Origin: Desulfosporosinus youngiae DSM 17734
Lineage (GTDB): Bacteria > Bacillota > Desulfitobacteriia > Desulfitobacteriales > Desulfitobacteriaceae
DNA length: 64,000 nucleotides
Assembly (NCBI RefSeq): GCF_000244895.1
Contig: NZ_CM001441.1
Location: 2,438,226-2,502,225, forward strand
Direction: 5' to 3'
Each line of letters opens with the position of its first letter. Within the stretch, counting starts at the first letter, position 1. This document shows positions 16,473-26,406 of this stretch, piece by piece. The notes under the pieces are model-generated. The model ran no database searches. It saw only the letters and a list, made by a program, of their open reading frames with translations, and was not told the DNA's origin. The translations under genes were made by a program, and so were the position numbers.

Positions 16473-17972
16473 ATGGGATTATTAAGCAAATCTGAGTATA
16501 AAAAAATTGCTCAAACTATTCGATATTGTACGGATGCCCTGATCGATGGGAAAATGGTAAAGTCATTATCCGGCAAAACCTTTATAACAGAAAACCCGGC
16601 TACCGGCGAAAAATTAGCGGAGATTACCGCTTGCAATGGCGAAGATGTTGAGCTGGCCGTTAAGGCCGCCCGCCGAGCTTTCAATGACAAGCGGTGGGCA
16701 GGCTTGGCACCTGCCGAGAGGAAAAGGATTCTCCTGAAAATGAGCAGCCTTATCCTTGAACACAAGGATGAACTGGCTGTCCTGGAATCCTTGGACAGCG
16801 GGAGACCTGTCTATGATATTGCTCAAAGTGATGTGGTTGAGACTGCTGAGTGTATTGCCTGGCATGCAGAGGCTGCGGATAAGCTTGAAGATCAGATCAC
16901 GGCATCCGGTCCGGATATTTTAAGTATGATTGTACGAGAACCTATCGGTGTTGTGGGGGCGGTACTTCCCTGGAATTTCCCCATGCTGATGGCGGCCTGG
17001 AAGCTGGGGCCTATTTTGGCCGCCGGCAACAGCGTGGTTGTAAAACCCTCAAAGCTTACCACTATGACTATGCTGAGGATCGCTGAATTAGCCTTGGAAG
17101 CAGGCATACCCCAAGGAGTCCTGAATGTGGTTACCGGCTCCGGAGCATTGGTGGGAGAAGCCATCGCCTTGCATCCGGATGTCAATCTGATAACCTTCAC
17201 CGGTTCAACGGCGGTTGGCCGTACTTTACTGGAGTACTCAGGCAAATCAAATCTAAAACGTGTTCTCCTGGAGTTAGGCGGTAAGAATCCCTGCGTCGTC
17301 ATGCCCAATATTACCGATCTGGATGCTGCCGCCGAGGGAATTGCTCAGGCTGCCTTTTGGAATATGGGTGAAAATTGCAGCGCCAACTCCCGACTGATTG
17401 TGCATAAAGACATTAAGGATGCCTTATTAAAGGCGGTTATCGAGAAAACCAAGGATTGGACCGTGGGAGATCCCTTAGATCCTCAATTCCGCTTAGGTTC
17501 CATGATCGAGAGACCTCATATGGAAAAAGTTCTGGACTATATTGAAACGGCGAAGGCTGAGGGTGCAGATCTCATCTATGGAGGACGCCAAATCTTGCAG
17601 GAAACGGGGGGCTGCTTTATCGAACCCACAATTTTTGACAACGTTACTGCCGGCATGACCATTGCTAAAGAAGAAATCTTTGGACCGGTTTTAGGAGTGA
17701 TGACCTTCGGAGACGAAGAAGAAGCCATCCGGATGGCCAACGATACAGAATATGGTCTGCATGCCTCAATCTGGTCAAATGATGTCAATGAAGTTCATAG
17801 ACTATCCAAAGCAATTCAAGCAGGCACAATTTCAGTTAACTGCTTTTCTGAAGGAGATATGGGAACTCCCTTCGGCGGATTTAAACAATCAGGATTTATT
17901 GGCAGAGATAAGTCTCTGTGGGCCAGCCGGCAATATACAGAAATGAAGACTGTCTGGATGAAAACTTTATGA
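16473..17972 (+). CDS. NAD(P)-dependent aldehyde dehydrogenase (DoeC-like position)
   Basis: A 499-residue aldehyde dehydrogenase of the PuuC/betaine-aldehyde class. LPWNFPMLMAAWKLGP (residue about 170) and FTGSTAVGR form the nucleotide site, the general base Glu is in LLELGGKNP and the catalytic Cys in NMGENCSANS (about residue 306); the C-terminus has PFGGFKQSGFIGRDKS. The start ATG 16473 has GGAG 9 bp upstream; an upstream in-frame ATG has no such site. As third gene after doeA it fits DoeC, which oxidises aspartate semialdehyde to aspartate, but no DoeD-type aminotransferase is encoded in the window, so another aldehyde such as aminoacetaldehyde is possible. Confidence 0.85.
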   Translation: MGLLSKSEYKKIAQTIRYCTDALIDGKMVKSLSGKTFITENPATGEKLAEITACNGEDVELAVKAARRAFNDKRWAGLAPAERKRILLKMSSLILEHKDELAVLESLDSGRPVYDIAQSDVVETAECIAWHAEAADKLEDQITASGPDILSMIVREPIGVVGAVLPWNFPMLMAAWKLGPILAAGNSVVVKPSKLTTMTMLRIAELALEAGIPQGVLNVVTGSGALVGEAIALHPDVNLITFTGSTAVGRTLLEYSGKSNLKRVLLELGGKNPCVVMPNITDLDAAAEGIAQAAFWNMGENCSANSRLIVHKDIKDALLKAVIEKTKDWTVGDPLDPQFRLGSMIERPHMEKVLDYIETAKAEGADLIYGGRQILQETGGCFIEPTIFDNVTAGMTIAKEEIFGPVLGVMTFGDEEEAIRMANDTEYGLHASIWSNDVNEVHRLSKAIQAGTISVNCFSEGDMGTPFGGFKQSGFIGRDKSLWASRQYTEMKTVWMKTL

Positions 17973-18027
17973 AGCATCAGTGCAATTAGGGCAGACGTCT
18001 GCAATTATGCTCCAAGGGGCTGATTAT

Positions 18028-18750
18028 TTATAAGGCCATATCACTGCCAAGAATATTGATACCACTTTGAAGCAAATATCTGGCTGTACGACGGTTAGTA
18101 ATTCCATTGGCATTTGGTACAAGCCCATTAAACTTTAACAAAGGAAGCAATTGGGGTATTTCAATAAATGCTTGATATGGTGCACAAGCCAAAGTAATGT
18201 TAGCCTCTTTCATCCGTTCAATATTGAAGTCGCCAGGTAAAAGCAGTTTTCCTAAAGGAATAGATGAATTTAGATGTCGGAAATTCTCCAATTGTTCAAA
18301 ATTGAAGGAAATAACCGTTACGTAGTTTTCCATTTCACATTTATAGATTTCATAAAGAATACACTCAAGGTCAGAAGAGGTAACCGTTTTCTTTAACTCA
18401 ATGTACATTTTCCCTTTTTGTCTTACGGTAAGAAGTGCTTCATGAAGTGAAGGGACTTTCTGTCCACGATAGAAATGTGAAAATTTAGCTCCGGCGTCAA
18501 GTTCCCTTAGTTCTTTAAGAGTCATGGAAGTGACTGGGCCATGGCCGTTAGTAGTCCGGTCAACGGTCTCATCATGAATTACGATGGGAACTTTGTCGTA
18601 ACTCATTTGAACATCAAGCTCTATACCATCGGCACCCAAATCCAAAGCTTTACGGAATGCCGCTAATGTGTTTTCTGGGAAAAGAAGTTGATAACCGCGA
18701 TGGGCAATAATTTCGAATCCTTTTACTCTTTTATTGATGAATGAACCCAT
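18028..18750 (-). CDS. Glycerophosphodiester phosphodiesterase
   Basis: A 240-residue cytoplasmic-type GDPD that splits glycerophosphodiesters to glycerol 3-phosphate and an alcohol. Motifs: IAHRGYQLLFPENTLAAF (residues 15-32) with the HRG and PENT catalytic residues, GADGIELDVQMSYDKVPIVIHDETVDRTTNG with the metal-binding Glu-Asp and second catalytic His, and EHY/PNANG-type C-terminal segment. No signal peptide is seen. It converges on the aldehyde dehydrogenase gene with a 55-bp gap and no clear terminator. It is a stand-alone gene. Confidence 0.9.
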   Translation of the reverse strand: MGSFINKRVKGFEIIAHRGYQLLFPENTLAAFRKALDLGADGIELDVQMSYDKVPIVIHDETVDRTTNGHGPVTSMTLKELRELDAGAKFSHFYRGQKVPSLHEALLTVRQKGKMYIELKKTVTSSDLECILYEIYKCEMENYVTVISFNFEQLENFRHLNSSIPLGKLLLPGDFNIERMKEANITLACAPYQAFIEIPQLLPLLKFNGLVPNANGITNRRTARYLLQSGINILGSDMAL

Positions 18751-18920
18751 ATTCCAATTATTCTCCTATTGTGTTCAGCGTTATATTACATAGTATTCTC
18801 TATAGACTAAGAGTCAACTGGTCCAAATTTAATAATTATTGATTGGATCAAGATTGTGGAGGCCGTGAAATCCCTCTGGTCTTCGATCCTTCGCTATGTG
18901 CCATAACAATGATATAACAA

Positions 18921-18945
18921 AAGGAAGGGTTTCTGACCCTTCCTT
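18921..18945. terminator. Hairpin in the intergenic region before rph
   Basis: Arms AAGGAAGGGT and ACCCTTCCTT with a 5-base loop; a TTTTGTT tail follows on the minus strand. No annotated gene ends here. The 18751-19121 gap also holds a TATAAT at 19062-19067, the likely -10 of rph, without a clear -35. Confidence 0.45.
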
Positions 18946-19109
18946 ACATTATTTGAACTATTTCAGCTCGCTAAATAACTGGTTTCATTGAATTCTTCCT
19001 ACTTTAATTATAACATACAAAAAATTGTAAATGTAGACTATTTCTTCCCATTTGTTGCTGCTATAATGCAAGAGCACGCCAAAGAAACCAAAAGAAATGT
19101 AATGGTTAG

Positions 19110-21737
<2,628 letters not shown>

Positions 21738-21769
21738 TCGAATACGTCCAGTAGAAGAATAGATCCATT

Positions 21770-21807
21770 CACCCGGAAGCTCACAGATGTGAACTTCCGG
21801 GTGCTTT
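21770..21807 (+). terminator. rph terminator
   Basis: Stem CACCCGGAAG / CTTCCGGGTG with an inner TCACA/TGTGA extension, followed by CTTTTCATTT. Confidence 0.85.
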
Positions 21808-21846
21808 TCATTTAAAGGCCTTTGAGTTAAATAGATCGTTGACAGA

Positions 21847-21890
21847 TATATCGGACGGTGATATATATAATATATCGGCAAACGATATAT
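21847..21890. promoter_or_regulatory. Two PadR-type operators overlapping the padR promoter
   Basis: Two inverted repeats built from ATATATC/GATATAT half-sites: 21847-21865 (TATATC-N7-GATATA) and 21870-21890 (ATATATCG-N5-CGATATAT). They end just before the PadR gene's ribosome site (21892-21896), which suggests autorepression. Confidence 0.7.
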
Positions 21891-21905
21891 TGGAGGTTGA
21901 TTAAT

Positions 21906-22238
21906 TTGGATAATAGTTCCCCTTTGACCGAAGCCTTATTTTATATATTGTTGGCGGTGCGCACACCAAACCACGGTTATGGCATCATTCAGGATATTAA
22001 TGAAATGACAGGCGGCAGGGTGGTATTAGGCCCTGGCACTTTGTATGGTGCCATTAACTCTATGCTTGGCAAAGGTTGGATCAGTTTATTCAGTGAGGAT
22101 AAAGAGTCCAGAAAGAAAAAGGAATATTTGCTCACTAAAATTGGCAGGGAAATATTTGAGCAGGAAGTTAACAGGCTAAATGAGCTTGTAGAGAATGCCA
22201 AGAAGATGGATGAACGAAGGGAGATGAAGCAATGTTAA
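21906..22238 (+). CDS. PadR-family transcriptional regulator
   Basis: A 110-residue winged-HTH protein of PadR subfamily 2 size. HGYGIIQDINEMTGGRVVLGPGTLYGAINSML contains the helix-turn-helix and the LGPGTLY loop that is the family signature; the C-terminus is a single dimerisation helix. The start is TTG at 21906 with GGAGG 9 bp upstream, because the operators lie immediately before that. It overlaps the DUF2812 gene by 7 bp, a very common pair in Firmicutes in which the membrane protein is co-regulated with its PadR. Confidence 0.9.
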   Translation: MDNSSPLTEALFYILLAVRTPNHGYGIIQDINEMTGGRVVLGPGTLYGAINSMLGKGWISLFSEDKESRKKKEYLLTKIGREIFEQEVNRLNELVENAKKMDERREMKQC

Positions 22239-22762
22239 AGTTCAAACTCTATTATGATAAAGATGCCGAAGAAGTTTGGTTAAGAGAAATGTCGTTACAA
22301 GGCTGGGCTTTCAAACGATTCTTTCTGGGGTTTTACATTTTTAAGCCCTGTGAACCGGGAGATTATAATTATCAGATCGATTTTCTTGATAACTGGAGAG
22401 GGGATAAATCCGATTATGCAGCCTTTATGGAGGACCTGGGAGTAGAAGTTATCGACCAATGGTGGAGATGGGTCTACCTAAGGAAAAAGGCAGCCGATGG
22501 TCCCTTTGAAATGTATACCGATGCCGAGTCCAAAATTAATTTGTATAGGAAAATTATCAACTTCTTTAAGATATTTTTAGTCATTGAAGCCATTTGCTTT
22601 TTTATGGAACTGACAGCGGCAATTCGCACCGGCAATTTCGTGTTGGGGGTGTTTACCGTTATCCTGGGAGCCATCGCCTTAGCCATCTTAAATGTGGTTT
22701 GGCAATGCCAATGGAAAATTGAACAACTAAAGTTCTCCAAAGAGAACATAGGTTCATTTTAG
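22232..22762 (+). CDS. DUF2812 domain membrane protein
   Basis: A 176-residue protein. The N-terminal DUF2812 part (residues 1-95) reads KFKLYYDKDAEEVWLREMSLQGWAF, then WWRWVYLRKKA; two membrane segments follow near residues 110-128 and 135-155. It is translationally coupled to padR by overlap. Its function is unknown; in similar operons these proteins are induced by envelope-acting compounds, but nothing in this sequence proves it. Its stop overlaps the 3' end of the convergent HAD gene by 4 bp. Confidence 0.85.
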   Translation: MLKFKLYYDKDAEEVWLREMSLQGWAFKRFFLGFYIFKPCEPGDYNYQIDFLDNWRGDKSDYAAFMEDLGVEVIDQWWRWVYLRKKAADGPFEMYTDAESKINLYRKIINFFKIFLVIEAICFFMELTAAIRTGNFVLGVFTVILGAIALAILNVVWQCQWKIEQLKFSKENIGSF

Positions 22763-23445
22763 CGGGTGCAAATGTGAGATAATTGTGCTAAATCTGTAAT
22801 CGTGTAAGTGCTTTGAATTTCCGGAGGGCATTCTTGCGATGTTCTATTGAACCAACAGGTATCAATTCCCGACATCAGGCCGCCTTTAATATCCGTGTTT
22901 AAGGAATCCCCGATTATAAGCGCATCCCTTGCATCAAAATCCTTAATATGACTCATCACATAATCAAAGAATGCTTTTGAAGGCTTTTGAAATCCAATGC
23001 TTTGAGAATCAAATATGTCTTCAAAAAAATCATATAAGCCTGCCTGCTTTAATCGTTTTAGCTGAGTTTTGGTTATACCATTTGTGATCGCAAACAGTCT
23101 ATGGGATACAGATAAGCTCTGACACACTTCCAAAGCTCCGTCAATCAGCTGATATCCATTACCCAAAAGTTCCCGATATTGATTTTCCCACTCCATCCCA
23201 TCCACGATTTTGTCCAATTTCAACATGGTTTTTGAAAACCTTGAGTTTAATACCTCGTCTAAGGCAATGGTTCCATTTTCATAATCAGTCCACAGTTGTT
23301 TGTTTACGGAATTATATAGTCGAAAAAGTTCATCTGAAAAAGTATAACCATTTTGTTGAAACAATTTATTTAACGAATCAATTTCGTTAGCACTGAAATC
23401 TAATAATGTATCATCTAAATCAAATAGTAATAGTTTATAACTCAT
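22759..23445 (-). CDS. HAD-superfamily hydrolase, YjjG-like nucleotidase
   Basis: A 228-residue HAD phosphatase. Motif I FDLDDTLLDF (residues 7-16), motif II ITNG (Thr near residue 116), Lys of motif III in QKPSKAFF and motif IV IIGDSLNTDIKGG are all present. The cap domain is helical (C1). Overall sequence resembles the YjjG family that dephosphorylates non-canonical pyrimidine nucleotides as a house-cleaning function. Single gene; ribosome site AAGGAGC upstream of ATG 23445. It converges with the DUF2812 gene. Confidence 0.88.
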   Translation of the reverse strand: MSYKLLLFDLDDTLLDFSANEIDSLNKLFQQNGYTFSDELFRLYNSVNKQLWTDYENGTIALDEVLNSRFSKTMLKLDKIVDGMEWENQYRELLGNGYQLIDGALEVCQSLSVSHRLFAITNGITKTQLKRLKQAGLYDFFEDIFDSQSIGFQKPSKAFFDYVMSHIKDFDARDALIIGDSLNTDIKGGLMSGIDTCWFNRTSQECPPEIQSTYTITDLAQLSHICTR

Positions 23446-23557
23446 TTAAATCGCTCCTTATAAACTATAAATTACCTGCAGCTCATTAACTGGTTATTAT
23501 TATGTTATCACATTTGTTCTGCCCTGTGAAAGTCTGAGACTCTTATAAGTAAAGAGC

Positions 23558-23587
23558 AAGCCGCCGTTCACAATGAAACGGCGGCTT
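23558..23587 (-). terminator. Terminator after the flavodoxin-like gene
   Basis: AAGCCGCCGTT / AACGGCGGCTT stem with an 8-base loop, 14 bp past the stop of the minus-strand gene at 23601. Confidence 0.75.
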
Positions 23588-23600
23588 ATGCTAAAAGGGG

Positions 23601-24248
23601 TTAAGATCTTGCCAGTCTGGCTCCCATATCAAAGGCTTTTTGACAATCCAGTGGGAATTGTTCTGCTTTCACTTGGGATTTGTGTTTTTCATCGAACATG
23701 GATGCTTCATACTTGGAATAGTCATCAAATTGGTAAGTATCGGCGGAAATCATAAATTCAGAGGTTCCGTTGAGTAATTGCAGGCTATTTTTAGTTTGTT
23801 CAAATAGAGCTTCATAATTAACCCGCTGGAGAAACTCCTTAGGAACATTCATGGTATAGATAAAACCGGAGGTCAACTTCCCCGGATAAACCGAGCGATG
23901 CCCCTCATTATAGGAAAGGTTGGAAAAGAGCAGCCGTTCCAGGAAAGAACGCATTAAACCGGTAACGTTGCCAAAATAGATGGGTGAGCCTAAGAAGAGC
24001 ACATCGGATTCCAGAACCTTTTCCAGCACCCCGCTTAAGTCATCCTTCATAGCACAGTGCCCGACATACTTCGAATTCTTCCTCTTACAGGCGAAGCAGC
24101 TGGTGCAGCCTTTATAATTTAAGTCGTACAAATGAACTGCTTCTGTTTGAGCCCCCACGGATTCAGCTCCTTCAAGGGCTTTTTGCAATAAAGTATCCGT
24201 ATTCCAATTTTTGCGCGGACCGCCGTTGACAGAAAGTACTTTGACCAT
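23601..24248 (-). CDS. Flavodoxin-like NAD(P)H-dependent FMN reductase family protein
   Basis: A 215-residue flavodoxin-fold protein. The FMN phosphate loop is SVNGGPRKNWNTDTLL (residues 6-21) and the second flavin loop is LGSPIYFGNVTGLMRSFLERL (residue about 87). It carries CTSCFACKR ... C in the segment after the first strand pair, as in iron-sulfur flavoproteins and related reductases, so a [4Fe-4S] cluster or a redox disulfide is possible. It is 70 bp downstream of the selenoprotein glutaredoxin gene on the same strand and probably in the same operon, hinting at shared redox work. Confidence 0.85.
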   Translation of the reverse strand: MVKVLSVNGGPRKNWNTDTLLQKALEGAESVGAQTEAVHLYDLNYKGCTSCFACKRKNSKYVGHCAMKDDLSGVLEKVLESDVLFLGSPIYFGNVTGLMRSFLERLLFSNLSYNEGHRSVYPGKLTSGFIYTMNVPKEFLQRVNYEALFEQTKNSLQLLNGTSEFMISADTYQFDDYSKYEASMFDEKHKSQVKAEQFPLDCQKAFDMGARLARS

Positions 24249-24318
24249 TAGATATCGTCTCCTATAATTTACTTACTTGTGTTGATCTCCGACACTTAAT
24301 ACTTTCATTATAATAATT

Positions 24319-24660
24319 TTAACCGGGCGTAATATTAAACTTATGTGCACACTTCGGGCAAGTCACCTGGAGTGTGCCTTTATTGATGGGCACTCGCATC
24401 TTGCCTTTGCATTTCTCGCATTCCATGACCCTATGATCGACGAGCTGGAGAATCCGCTGCTGATCAAAACCGACAATTAAGTCGTCCCCGATCAGAAAAG
24501 AAGGTACTCCCTTAACGTTTCTGCGGATTAACTCCGCGCGGGCTTGCTCATCACGGTTGATATCCTTTTCAACAAAATGAATCTTATGCTGCGAAAGAAA
24601 CTTCTTCGCTGTAAAACAATGTGGTCAAGTTTGGGTGGTGAACATGATGACGTTCTTCAT
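24319..24660 (-). CDS. Selenocysteine glutaredoxin-like protein with C-terminal zinc ribbon (UGA-encoded Sec)
   Basis: A 113-residue gene with an in-frame TGA at 24627-24625 exactly where a glutaredoxin has its first active-site Cys: the protein reads MFTTQT-U-PHCFTAKKFL. Downstream sequence is intact: NVKGVPSFLIGDD supplies the cis-Pro loop (VPS) and the C-terminus has two CxxC pairs, CEKC and CPKC, forming a zinc-ribbon-like tail. Start ATG 24660 has AAAGGAG 9 bp upstream. Just after the UGA, bases 24609-24591 can form a 6-bp hairpin with a 7-base loop, a plausible bacterial SECIS. Strong consensus promoter upstream. Ordinary gene callers would miss it or cut it at the TGA. It would act as a thiol/selenol disulfide reductase. 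Confidence 0.88.
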
Positions 24661-24724
24661 AGAAACATACTCCTTTCCCATATGCGTATGCGCGGAATGT
24701 TTCGCCATCTTACCGAGTGAAGAT

Positions 24725-24742
24725 ATACCTATAGGGGGTATA
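24725..24742. promoter_or_regulatory. CsoR/CstR-like dyad downstream of the selenoprotein promoter
   Basis: TATACC-N7-GGTATA with a G-rich centre lies between the -10 box and the ribosome site of the glutaredoxin gene. ATACC/GGTAT half-sites of this form are typical of CsoR-family (copper, persulfide or formaldehyde) regulators. No such regulator gene is in the window. Confidence 0.45.
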
Positions 24743-24747
24743 ATGAA

Positions 24748-24776
24748 ATTATAATTAGAGTTTTTTAGTTTGTCAA
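24748..24776 (-). promoter_or_regulatory. Consensus promoter of the selenoprotein/flavodoxin operon
   Basis: On the minus strand a perfect TTGACA (24776-24771) and a perfect TATAAT (24753-24748) are separated by 17 bp. Confidence 0.85.
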
Positions 24777-24894
24777 TCCGTAAGACAAATTCTTTGAAGC
24801 GATTTTCTTTTAAAGAGGATATTAATGAATGTACAATTCAATTGTGTTATAATATGGTAAATGCATCAGTCTTGGCCAATGAGGGGTGTTTATA

Positions 24895-25476
24895 GTGGGT
24901 TTAACTGAACCTCAAGTCATTACAATCGCTGAATATAATAAACTCAGGGAGAATTCCGAGAGTCGATTAGAATATATTGATGGGATAGTGTATATGACCC
25001 CATCTCCTTCGACTAAGCATCAAAGAATTTCCAGCCGATTGCAGGCAAAGTTATTCAATTTCCTTGAAGGAAAAGAATGTGAAGTTTTCCCTGCACCCTT
25101 TGACATTGAGCTTAGGATGGCCGATGATGACCAAGGAGATCAGACTGAAAAGACCAAGGTGGTCATTCCGGATTTATCGGTTATCTGCGATAAAACGAAA
25201 CTCGGCGAAAATAAATATGTCGGTTCACCTGAACTTATCATTGAAATTCTATCTCCTTCAAATCAAGCTCATGATCTCGTTAAGAAACTTAATTTATATA
25301 TGCAAGCTGGGGTTAAAGAATATTGGATTGTTAATCCTCTTTTAAATACTGTACAGATTTATGGTTTAAATGAGGAAGAACAGTATCAGCAGGTAGAGGT
25401 ATTGAAGGAAACAGGGGTAGCCTATTCGGAGGTTTTGAAAGGATTCTGTATGAACCTTGAAGAGTTATTTAAGTGA
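24895..25476 (+). CDS. Uma2 family (DUF820) putative restriction-endonuclease-fold protein
   Basis: A 193-residue protein of the Uma2/DUF820 family, a PD-(D/E)xK fold. RLEYIDGIVYMTPSPSTKHQRI near residue 22, IPDLSVICD and SPELIIEILSPSNQAHDLVKKLNLYMQAGVKEYWIVNP are the family core with the acidic residues expected of the nuclease site. GTG 24895 has GAGGGGTG 6 bp upstream and a TATAAT at 24848-24853 provides a promoter. It is a stand-alone gene; the biological role of Uma2 proteins is not settled. It is divergent from the selenoprotein operon. Confidence 0.88.
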   Translation: MGLTEPQVITIAEYNKLRENSESRLEYIDGIVYMTPSPSTKHQRISSRLQAKLFNFLEGKECEVFPAPFDIELRMADDDQGDQTEKTKVVIPDLSVICDKTKLGENKYVGSPELIIEILSPSNQAHDLVKKLNLYMQAGVKEYWIVNPLLNTVQIYGLNEEEQYQQVEVLKETGVAYSEVLKGFCMNLEELFK

Positions 25477-25672
25477 GTGCATAAGACAGTGTATTGAGCA
25501 TTCAAGCTATGTCAAAGCAAGGGTTTAAGAACTTTGAGGACAGGCTGGATGCTTTTTTAGGTTTGCTGCTATATTGGGGTGCAATAAAGAATTTAAAATA
25601 TAAGAACAAGAACATATAGGCATTTAATATCAGTTGGGTACTAAGGAATGAAAAAGTGGGGAGGAATCTGAA

Positions 25673-25861
25673 GTGCTTGGATTTATATTTATAAAAATAA
25701 TCGCAAGTGTATTTCTACTTATTACCATAATAAATCCTAGAATTACATGGATGATTTCTGAAGGTTGGAAATTTAAAAATGCCGAGCCGAGTGAACTGTA
25801 TTTAATGATTAACAGAATAATGGCTGTCGTCATCTTCATTGTTATTTGGGTATTAGTCTAA
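25673..25861 (+). CDS. Small membrane protein, DUF6199-like
   Basis: A 62-residue protein with two hydrophobic segments (residues 3-20 and 44-61) separated by a polar turn with WMISEGWKFKNAEPSELYLMINR, the pattern of small Firmicutes membrane proteins grouped as DUF6199. The start is GTG with GGGGAGGA 8 bp upstream. The preceding 196 bp hold no supportable gene. Function unknown. Confidence 0.7.
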   Translation: MLGFIFIKIIASVFLLITIINPRITWMISEGWKFKNAEPSELYLMINRIMAVVIFIVIWVLV

Positions 25862-25980
25862 CTAAAGAGACTAATGAACTTCATTCTTATTTTGCGCATT
25901 AGAGGCATTACGGGTGAATTCAAGGCAGTGCCCGAAATTATGAAGCAAGTTGAAGAGCAGGCAGAATGGGAGTGTGTTTT

Positions 25981-26388
25981 ATGATGAATGGAAAACTTAA
26001 AAAGCTGTCCCCATCAATGGATAAATGGCTCAAAGAAGCAAAAACTGACCCGGCGGCGTTACAGGAAGGGATGTTTTTAGTACATAATGGTGTTGTGCGC
26101 CAAACCCCTAAAGCCAAGGTGCGCCAAGGAATTGATGACGGTTCTCTGGTAACCGGAATGGAATTTGCCTATGATGCAGCAAAGGTTGAGACGGCGATTG
26201 CTGAAACTTATAAGAGGGATGGTATTTTCCAGGTCAGGGTTTGGCTTAATGAAGGCCGGCTTGAACTTGGCGACGACATAATGTATGTGCTGATAGGCGG
26301 CGACATTAGACCTCATGTTGTGGATGCCCTGCAATTTCTGGTTGAAAAGATCAAAAGCGAATGTGTTACCGAAATAGAACAAAAATAG
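25981..26388 (+). CDS. MoaE-like molybdopterin-synthase-related protein
   Basis: A 135-residue protein whose second half resembles the catalytic MoaE subunit of molybdopterin synthase (RVWLNEGRLELGDDIMYVLIGGDIRPHVVDALQFLVEKIKSE), with an unusual N-terminal half containing HNGVVRQTPKAKVRQG. The classical MoaE C-terminal KKE segment is missing and the His-Arg pair is replaced, so catalytic competence is doubtful. Similar proteins occur in sulfate reducers and dehalogenating Clostridia, which have many molybdoenzymes. ATG 25981 has GGGAG 8 bp upstream. It is 18 bp before a membrane protein gene, probably in one operon. Confidence 0.65.
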   Translation: MMNGKLKKLSPSMDKWLKEAKTDPAALQEGMFLVHNGVVRQTPKAKVRQGIDDGSLVTGMEFAYDAAKVETAIAETYKRDGIFQVRVWLNEGRLELGDDIMYVLIGGDIRPHVVDALQFLVEKIKSECVTEIEQK

Positions 26389-26406
26389 TTAAGAGGGAGG
26401 GGTTGG

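Noticed and set aside
25509-25619. 36-codon ORF between the Uma2 gene and the small membrane protein gene
   Set aside because: No ribosome site before its ATG and no recognisable family; it may be chance or debris.
25890-25984. Short TTG-start frame running into the MoaE-like gene with a TGATG-type junction
   Set aside because: Only about 30 codons, no ribosome site seen; could be the tail of a lost gene, but not enough to call.
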